64,000 bases of DNA, from contig NZ_LT827010.1 in assembly GCF_900119315.1 (NCBI RefSeq), positions 7,682,001 through 7,746,000 of the forward strand, written 5' to 3'. Numbering within the stretch: position 1 is the first letter of the stretch; each line of letters begins with the position of its first letter. Below the pieces are notes generated by a model. It was not told the origin of the DNA and ran no database searches. It saw nothing but the letters and a program-made list of their open reading frames with translations. The position numbers and the translations under genes are program-made. Shown in pieces: positions 58,190-64,000 of the stretch. Source of the DNA: Actinoplanes sp. SE50/110. GTDB lineage: Bacteria > Actinomycetota > Actinomycetes > Mycobacteriales > Micromonosporaceae.

Positions 58190-59404
58190 ATGTCGGAAAT
58201 GGCCCGGCCGGCCCCGCGCCCCACCACCGGACCGCCCGGTCGCACCTTCGCATGGTCCTCCCCGTCCGGACCGGCGATCGATGAACAGCACCTCTCCCAG
58301 CCGGTCGAGCCGTTCAGCCCGCAACCCTGGTCACCGCTCGACCAGGCGGCCGACGCGATTGCCGACGCGACGACCGACGCGACGACCGACGCCGCGGCCG
58401 ACTCCCCGCTCACCCTGCTCCGCGAGCTCGACCGCTCCGTCGCCGCGACGCTGGCGGCCGGTGCGCCGAGCGGGACGGCGGAATGGCGGGTCGTCGAGAC
58501 CCGGCTCGACAGGCTCGACGACCTGATCGTCCGGGTCGGACGGCTGCCGCTGGTCGCCGATCCGCAGGCGCTCACCGATCGGCTGGCCGAGCTGCGCCGG
58601 ACCGACATCCGAGCGTGCCTGCGGGAGATCGACCGGGCCTGCCGGCAGCTCGGCGCAGTGGAACACGCGTGGCACGACGATCCCGAGAGCATGACGGATC
58701 TGCTCGACACCGTGATCGAGCAGCTGGAGAACCGTGGCGAGCCGGAGATCCGGACGCTTCCCGGGCCGGCCGGCGGCCTCGACGGGTCGGCGCCCCGGCG
58801 TCCGATAGCGGACCTGACCATCCGCGACAGCCGCGCCGTGGTCTACGGCTGCGGCACCACGGTGCACGTCGTGCACCGCTGCACCGTCGAGCGACCGGTG
58901 ATCGAGGTCGCGTCGCTGCTCGACTACGACGAGGCGGCCGACACCGAGGCGTGGTTCCACAGCGTCGAGCCGGTGCGGGCCACGGGCACCGACGGCATGC
59001 AGACCCGGATCATCCGCTCCAGCGGCGTCTCGATCGGCACCGGAAGCCGTCAGCACAGCGTGTTCACCCACCGGATCCCGTCCTGCACCGCCGACCTCGG
59101 CGCCGTCGTCGCACTGCCCCCGGTGCGACAGGCGATCCTCGACCACCGCCGGTCCGGGGGGACGCCCGAGGCGACGGCCGCACTGCGGGAGGCGGTCCGG
59201 CGGGCGGTCGACGGCGTCGACGTCAGCGTGCTCGTCCCGGACGGCATGGTGGCGCGTCTGGCCGCCGACCGGCTGCGGACGCCGAGCCTGCGGGGCGGCG
59301 GCCCGACGCTGACCATCCGGCACGGCGCCGGTGTCGCCGTCGGATGGGACACCTCGGTGACCGGGGAGACCCGGATCGACGTGGGCCGCCCGACGGTCCG
59401 GTGA
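58190..59404 (+). CDS. hypothetical protein with RHIM-like motif
   Basis: A 404-residue soluble protein. A disordered N-terminus with DATTDATTDAAAD repeats precedes a helical region (LTLLRELDRSVAATLAAGAP, LVADPQALTDRLAELRRTDI). At residues ~216-229 comes RDSRAVVYGCGTTVHVVHRC, which resembles the amyloid-forming RHIM core (V-x-[FY/IV]-G-x-G/x-N/T-T). The C-terminal half is alpha/beta with RQHSVFTHRIPSCTADLGAV. Actinobacterial RHIM-motif proteins exist; this copy has Cys/Thr in place of the usual Asp/Asn. Function unknown. A strong bidirectional terminator follows. Confidence 0.6.
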   Translation: MSEMARPAPRPTTGPPGRTFAWSSPSGPAIDEQHLSQPVEPFSPQPWSPLDQAADAIADATTDATTDAAADSPLTLLRELDRSVAATLAAGAPSGTAEWRVVETRLDRLDDLIVRVGRLPLVADPQALTDRLAELRRTDIRACLREIDRACRQLGAVEHAWHDDPESMTDLLDTVIEQLENRGEPEIRTLPGPAGGLDGSAPRRPIADLTIRDSRAVVYGCGTTVHVVHRCTVERPVIEVASLLDYDEAADTEAWFHSVEPVRATGTDGMQTRIIRSSGVSIGTGSRQHSVFTHRIPSCTADLGAVVALPPVRQAILDHRRSGGTPEATAALREAVRRAVDGVDVSVLVPDGMVARLAADRLRTPSLRGGGPTLTIRHGAGVAVGWDTSVTGETRIDVGRPTVR

Positions 59405-59412
59405 AACGACGG

Positions 59413-59449
59413 CGGACGGGCCGCGCCGGGTTGCGGCGCGGCCCGTCCG
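59413..59449. terminator. bidirectional hairpin terminator
   Basis: CGGACGGGCCGCGCC / GGCGCGGCCCGTCCG, perfect 15-bp stem with a 7-base loop, located between the convergent RHIM-like gene and the glucanase gene. Confidence 0.85.
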
Positions 59450-59470
59450 TGCGGAGCCGGAGCGTACCGG

Positions 59471-61087
59471 TCAGAACGGGGTGAAGGTGATCGCCGCGGT
59501 GCGGGGGTCGCCGTCGTGGACCAGGGACTCCTGGTTGAGGACGTCGTCGAAGGCGAAGGCGTACGCCTTGCCGTCGAGCATGGCGGCATGGACGGCCTTG
59601 GCGTACAGGTTGGCCGGGTTGCCCTGGTAGAAGTCGGCGGCCCGACCGGCCGGCTGGGTGTCGATGCGGCCCAGCGTGGAGCGCTGCAGCGCAGCGCACA
59701 GGGTGCGGGCGATGGGGCCGACGACCTGGTCGTTCGGGGCGCCGAGGGCGCCGTCGCAGCCCCAGACGTCGGCCGTGGAGGGGCGGGTGAAGGACGCCAC
59801 CACCCGGCCGGCCGGGTCGGTGAAGGACATGACGTTCCCGGACGTACGACCGAGGTATCTGACCGTGGGTCGGTCGGTGAACGGGGTGACGGTGAGCGTC
59901 CTGCCGGTGTAGGCGTTCCACGCGGTGGCGATGTACGGGTCCAGATAGGTGGGGCTCATCAGGCCGGCGTCGGCGGCCTTGCCGGGGGCCAGGACCCGCA
60001 GGACGGTGCCGTCGGAGCGGGTGACGACGCTTCTGGCGAAGTCGGGGCTGGCCTTGATCGCGTCGATCACCCGCTGGCGGCCGTTCGCGACCGGGGTGCC
60101 GGTGGAGCTGGTCGTGCCCGAGCCGCCGGTGACGCTGACCGTGTGCGGGACGGCGAACATGTCGACCTGGGAGCTGTTCAGCCACAGGCCGGAGGAGTTG
60201 ACGGTGAACTCGCTCCAGTCGAAGAGGATGTCGTGGTTCGGGTCGCCGGCCGCCCACGGGGCGGGCTGGACCAGGCCGTCCCGGGTGAGGCGGAAGTCGA
60301 GTTTCCGGCCGAACGAGAAGTAGAGGCGGCCGGAAAGGTTGCGCGGGACCCTGATGGTGGTGCTGGCGCCGGTGGCCGGTCCGGGGATGGAGACGTCCGG
60401 GGCGGCGAGCGGGACGGCGCCACCGCCGGACCAGGCGGTGAACCTGCCTGCTCGGTCGACGTAGCCGAGTTTGCCGGTGTCCAGGTTGACGCCGAGGACG
60501 TAGAGATGGACGGCGTCGCCGCGGCCGGTCTTGTTGGTCACCGTGACCGGGAGCAGAGCCTCCCTCGGCGGGATGGTGGCCGGGGCGGAGGTGGTGACGG
60601 GACCGGAAGTAGCGGGAGCGGAGGTGGCGGGGACGGCAGGGGTGGCGGGCGCGGTGGGGGAAGCGGGGACGGTGGTGGGGACCGGCACCGGGGCCGAGTC
60701 GCCGCAGGGGGCGCCGTTCAGCTTGCAGTTCACCGGCTGCGCGCCCGACCCGACGAAGCCGAACGTCACCTACTGGCCCACCGGAATCGCGCCGTTCCAA
60801 CTACGATTCGTGAATGTGCGGTGACTGCCGGCGGCCGCCATGTCGGTATCCCAGAAACTGCCGATCGAGGTGCCCGCGGGCAGGTCGAATTCGACTTTCC
60901 AGGAGGTCATCGCGGACCGGCCGTCGTTGCTCACGACCACCTCGTCCTGCCAGCCGGAGCCCCAGTCGGAGACGGTACGCAGGGTGGCTGTGGCGGACGC
61001 GGCCGAGGCGGGCAGCGCGAACCAGGCGGTGCCGAGCGCGGCGACGGTCGCCAGCGAGGTCAGCAGGAATGTTCTTTTCCGGCGCAT
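59471..61087 (-). pseudogene. secreted CBM2-GH64 beta-1,3-glucanase gene interrupted by an amber codon
   Basis: From ATG 61087: signal peptide (TFLLTSLATVAALGTAWFAL), then a CBM2-type domain (SDWGSGWQDEVVVSNDGRSA, SWKVEFDLPAGTSIGSFWDT) up to SWNGAIPVGQ. Then TAG (60770-60772), and the same frame continues VTFGFVGSGAQPVNCKLNGA PC, a Pro/Thr linker and a GH64 domain (VHLYVLGVNLDTGKLGYVDR, DILFDWSEFTVNSSGLWLN). CBM2 domains normally read GQ(S/T)VTFGF there, so TCG->TAG is the likely change. Everything else is intact. Without readthrough the product is only a binding domain. Sequencing error is the alternative. Confidence 0.82.
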
Positions 61088-61265
61088 CGGAAACAGCCTC
61101 CGGGAGATCGGTGCGGGGCCTCCCATTATGGGAAGCCGGAGGCCGATCCCGGGCATCGTTTAAGGTTGCTTTAACGTCGACGTTTTTTCCGGTGGCGGAT
61201 AACAATTTTTCGCCGAAAGCCGGAAGACCGGGTGGCGCATCGGGGAGAACCGATGCGCCACGACG

Positions 61266-62774
61266 TCAGCGGCTCAGGCGCAGCGCCGTCCAGGACACTC
61301 GCGGCAGCGGGACGGTCACCGTAGTGCCGTCCACGGTGATGCCGGCGGTCGGGTGCAGGGTCACCCGCTCCGGGTCGTCGCGGGTGTTGACCGCCCGTAC
61401 ATCGTCGTCGGCGAGAGTGACCGACTCGCCGACCGCGAGCCCGGCGCCGAAGGCGGCGAGGTCCACGGTCAGCTCGACCGGCCCGTCCTGCGACCGGTTG
61501 ACCACGAACAGCGTCACGTCGCCGGTCGCCGGGTCGTGGGTCGCCACCGCGTCGACCAGGTCGGCCTCGCCGTATCTGGCGGTCTGATAGGTCGGGCTGT
61601 CCACCCGGGTCTCCAGCACCTCGCCCTTGGCCAGCGCCGCGGTGCGGGCGAACGGGTGGAAGATGGTCTGCCGCCAGGCCGGGCCGCCGGGCTCGGTCAT
61701 GATCGGGGCGATCACGTTGACCAGCTGGGCCTGGCAGGCCGCGGTCACCCGGTCGCTGTGCCGGAGCAGCGAGATCAGCAGGTTGCCGACCACCACCGCG
61801 TCGGCCACGTTGTACCGGTCCTCGATGACCCGCGGGGCGACCTCCCACTCGTTCGGCAGCGGCGCGTTCTGGAACCGGGAGAGGTACCAGACGTTCCACT
61901 CGTCGAACGACAGGTTGATCTTCCTGGTGCTCTTCAGCCGGGCGCCGACCGCGTCGGCGGTGGCCACGATGCTGTTCACGAAGTGGTCCATGTCGACCGC
62001 GCTGGCCAGGAAGGAGCCCAGGTCGCCGTCGTGCTCCTCGTAGTAGGCGTGGCAGGAGACGTATTCCACCACGTCGTACGCGTGCTCCAGGACCGTCGAC
62101 TCCCAGGCGCCGAAGGTCGGCATGGTCGAGCTGGAGCTGCCGCACACGACGAGTTCGAGGTCCGGTTCGGCGGATTTGAGGGCCCGCGCCGTGGCGGCGG
62201 CCAGCAGCCCGTACTCCTGTGCGGCCTTGTGCCCGATCTGCCAGGGCCCGTCGAGCTCATTGCCGAGACACCAGATCCTGATGCCGTACGGCTTCTCCGC
62301 CCCGTTCGCGCGACGCTGCTCGGAGAGCGCGGTGCCCTCCGGGTGGTTGACGTATTCGTGCACGTCGAGCGCCTCCTGGACGCCGCGGGTGCCGAGGTTG
62401 ACCGCGTACATGATCTCGACGTCGGCCTTCCGCGCCCAGCGGGCGAACTCGTCGATGCCGACCTCGTTGGTCTCGATGCTGCGCCAGGCGAGGTCACGGC
62501 GGCGGGGTCGCTGATCGCGCGGGCCGACGCCGTCCTCCCAGCGGTAGCCGGAGACGAAGTTGCCGCCCGGGTAGCGGATCGTGGTGACGCCCAGCTCGCG
62601 GGCCAGCGCCAGCACGTCGGTGCGGAAGCCGTCCTCGTCGGCGCCGGGGTGGCCGGGCTCGTAGATGCCGGTGTAGACGCAGCGGCCCAGGTGTTCGACG
62701 AACGAGCCGAAGGTCCGGCGGTTGACCGGGGCCACGACGGCGCCCGGATTCAATGCGACACGCGCACGGAGCAT
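61266..62774 (-). CDS. GH51 alpha-L-arabinofuranosidase
   Basis: A 502-residue cytosolic enzyme: FGSFVEHLGRCVYTGIYEPG, TIRYPGGNFVSGYRWEDGVG, acid/base Glu in RIWCLGNELDGPWQIGHK, and nucleophile Glu in INLSFDEWNVWYLSR. The C-terminal beta-sandwich ends RVSWTALRLSR. It removes terminal arabinofuranosyl residues from oligosaccharides brought into the cell. ATG 62774 overlaps the end of the sugar-permease remnant by 25 bases, so it was the last gene of a LacI-controlled arabino-oligosaccharide transport operon. Confidence 0.93.
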   Translation of the reverse strand: MLRARVALNPGAVVAPVNRRTFGSFVEHLGRCVYTGIYEPGHPGADEDGFRTDVLALARELGVTTIRYPGGNFVSGYRWEDGVGPRDQRPRRRDLAWRSIETNEVGIDEFARWARKADVEIMYAVNLGTRGVQEALDVHEYVNHPEGTALSEQRRANGAEKPYGIRIWCLGNELDGPWQIGHKAAQEYGLLAAATARALKSAEPDLELVVCGSSSSTMPTFGAWESTVLEHAYDVVEYVSCHAYYEEHDGDLGSFLASAVDMDHFVNSIVATADAVGARLKSTRKINLSFDEWNVWYLSRFQNAPLPNEWEVAPRVIEDRYNVADAVVVGNLLISLLRHSDRVTAACQAQLVNVIAPIMTEPGGPAWRQTIFHPFARTAALAKGEVLETRVDSPTYQTARYGEADLVDAVATHDPATGDVTLFVVNRSQDGPVELTVDLAAFGAGLAVGESVTLADDDVRAVNTRDDPERVTLHPTAGITVDGTTVTVPLPRVSWTALRLSR

Positions 62775-63198
62775 GTTGTTCCCTCTGACCGAAGCGAAGA
62801 AGCCTGTTCGACGGCGCCGATGGTCGAGCCACCACGCCAGTAACGCTGCAGGAGCAGGAAGGCGGCGATCAATGGCAGGATGGCCACCAGCGCGCCGGTC
62901 ACGATCACGGTGAACAGCGCCTCGCCGCCGTTGCCGAGAATCGCGGACATGTACCAGGTCCGCAACCCCACGGTCAGCGGGAAGAGGTGGTCGTCGCTGA
63001 GCATCACCAGCGGCAGGAAGAAGTTGTTCCACGACGCGGCCATCGAGAACAACAGCACGGTGACCGGGGCCGGGCGCCGCGAGCAGCGCCATCCCGATCA
63101 TCACCGGGGTCTGCACCAGCCCGAACCCGACCACCCGGAGCACACTCTGGCGGACCAGCGGATCCTCGAACGCCGGGGAGTAGTGCTCGAACAGCAGG
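62750..63198 (-). pseudogene. collapsed sugar ABC permease pair (MalF-like fragment joined to MalG-like tail)
   Basis: About 63198-63082 encodes a MalF-type permease segment (FEHYSPAFEDPLVRQSVLRV, VGFGLVQTPVMIGMALLAA). Near 63075 it passes, out of frame, into the C-terminal part of a MalG-type permease (VTVLLFSMAASWNNFFLPLV, DDHLFPLTVGLRTWYMSAIL), ending at 62750. The rest of MalF, including its EAA loop, and the N-terminal two thirds of MalG are missing. A single deletion of roughly 1-1.5 kb between the two permease genes explains this. No substrate-binding protein gene remains between here and the LacI gene. Confidence 0.78.
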
Positions 63199-63262
63199 CA
63201 CGGACGTCCATCGACGGCGAGGGGTAACCTGCCGGAAGCTTGGCGCGGTCGGAGGGGGCACA

Positions 63263-64000
63263 TTGCGTCGAGAAGTCACGCTACGTGACGTGGCGGAGCT
63301 GGCCGGGGTTTCCAGCCGAACCGTCTCCAACGTGGTCAATGGGTATGCGAACGTCACCGAACGGACCCGGTCCCGGGTGCAGCGCGCCGTCGAGGAACTC
63401 GGATACCGGCCCAACGTGCTCGCCCGCAACCTGGCCCAGGGGCGGTCCGGGCAGATCGCACTGGTCGTGCCGTACCTGGACACACCGTACTTCTCCGAGC
63501 TGCTGCAGAGCGTGTTGCGGGCGGCCCGGGCGCGCGGCTACAACGTGCTGATCGACCAGACCGACGGCGATCCGGAACACGAGCGCGCGTTCATCGCCCA
63601 CGGCTCCCGCCGGCTGCTCTTCGACGGCGTCATCTTCAGCCCACTCGGCCTCGACCAGCAGGCGCTCGCCGACCACGACCCGCACCTTCCGCTGGTCGTC
63701 CTCGGCGAACGCAGCAGCGACGGCACCTTCGACCACGTCGGCATCGACGACGTGGCCGCCTCCCGCCAGGCCACCGAACACCTGCTCGACCTCGGCCGGC
63801 GGCGGCTCGCCGCGATCGGCGACCAGCCCTACGCCAGCGGCGAGGCGGCCCAGCTGCGCACCCGCGGCTTCCGCGAGGCACACACCGCGCGCGGGCTGGC
63901 CGCCCGCGAAGACCTGATCATCGGCACGCCCCGGTTCAACCGCAGGGACGGCGCCCAGGCGATGGCCCATCTGCTCGACCGGGCCGACCCACCGGACGCC
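63263..64000 (+). CDS. LacI-family transcriptional regulator (cut by window edge)
   Basis: 246 codons are visible from TTG 63263, which has GGAGGGGG 5 bases upstream. Helix-turn-helix VTLRDVAELAGVSSRTVSNV is followed by the hinge NVLARNLAQGRSGQIALVVP, then the periplasmic-binding-protein-like ligand domain (VIFSPLGLDQQALADHDPHL, HVGIDDVAASRQATEHLLDL). Divergent from the broken permease and the arabinofuranosidase, the standard position for their repressor. The C-terminal part lies outside the window. Confidence 0.9.
   Translation, partial: MRREVTLRDVAELAGVSSRTVSNVVNGYANVTERTRSRVQRAVEELGYRPNVLARNLAQGRSGQIALVVPYLDTPYFSELLQSVLRAARARGYNVLIDQTDGDPEHERAFIAHGSRRLLFDGVIFSPLGLDQQALADHDPHLPLVVLGERSSDGTFDHVGIDDVAASRQATEHLLDLGRRRLAAIGDQPYASGEAAQLRTRGFREAHTARGLAAREDLIIGTPRFNRRDGAQAMAHLLDRADPPDA

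Overview
The window is very GC-rich and gene-dense, with many GTG/TTG starts and 4-base start/stop overlaps. It carries a conservon, a SigE-family sigma factor, a WYL regulator, a DUF397 protein and a DesA-type siderophore operon. Together these point to a filamentous actinomycete, most likely a Micromonosporaceae relative such as Actinoplanes. This placement comes from gene content only; no database was searched.

Layout. 1-2.9 kb: a conservon (CvnA-D-like) running into a styrene-monooxygenase-like flavoprotein cut by the window edge. 3.1-6.7 kb: a compact minus-strand operon made of a 70-residue six-cysteine peptide, a CAPC thioredoxin-like protein, an ABC exporter, an S26 signal peptidase and a MauE/DoxX-like membrane protein; it looks like a dedicated peptide maturation and export system. 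It is divergent from an ECF sigma factor and its membrane-anchored partner. 8.5-10.4 kb: an SPFH-GYF protein coupled to a zinc-ribbon membrane protein.

10.4-29.5 kb is a plastic accessory island. One side has a decayed glycosidase abutting a DNA-ligase tail; the other has an intact IS630-family element beside a tRNA-Val/Cys/Gly array. Inside are a truncated integrase, ISL3 and GAF remnants, a broken serine recombinase and, most notably, two paralogous two-gene modules (13.5-15.9 kb and 21.1-23.6 kb). Each pairs a small helical protein with an NB-ARC/TPR NLR-like ATPase. Within each module the C-terminus of the small protein and the N-terminus of the NLR carry matching short G/N-rich motifs, and the motif differs between modules. 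This is the arrangement expected of amyloid-templated NLR-to-effector signalling. A secreted Q/G/N-rich repeat protein lies between them.

29.5-39.7 kb is more core-like: tRNAs, an Eis-type acetyltransferase, a flavin electron-transfer set (ApbE, FMN-binding protein, ferric-reductase-like flavocytochrome), cobalamin genes cobL-cobM-cobK, a GGDEF protein and a small membrane-protein operon. 40-47.3 kb is an iron-box-controlled, fully overlapping NRPS-independent siderophore operon with an acyltransferase-synthetase fusion, a penicillin-acylase-like Ntn hydrolase and a second acyltransferase. 47-53.9 kb holds a PQ-loop transporter, a secreted peptidase, and GlxA-type and TetR regulators. 53.9-64 kb is carbohydrate-related: a very large secreted GH35 beta-galactosidase, a protein with an RHIM-like motif, a GH64 glucanase gene interrupted by an amber codon, a GH51 arabinofuranosidase, a collapsed sugar ABC permease pair and a LacI regulator.

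Several genes carry one-base or two-base lesions. These may be real decay or sequencing error; raw reads would decide.
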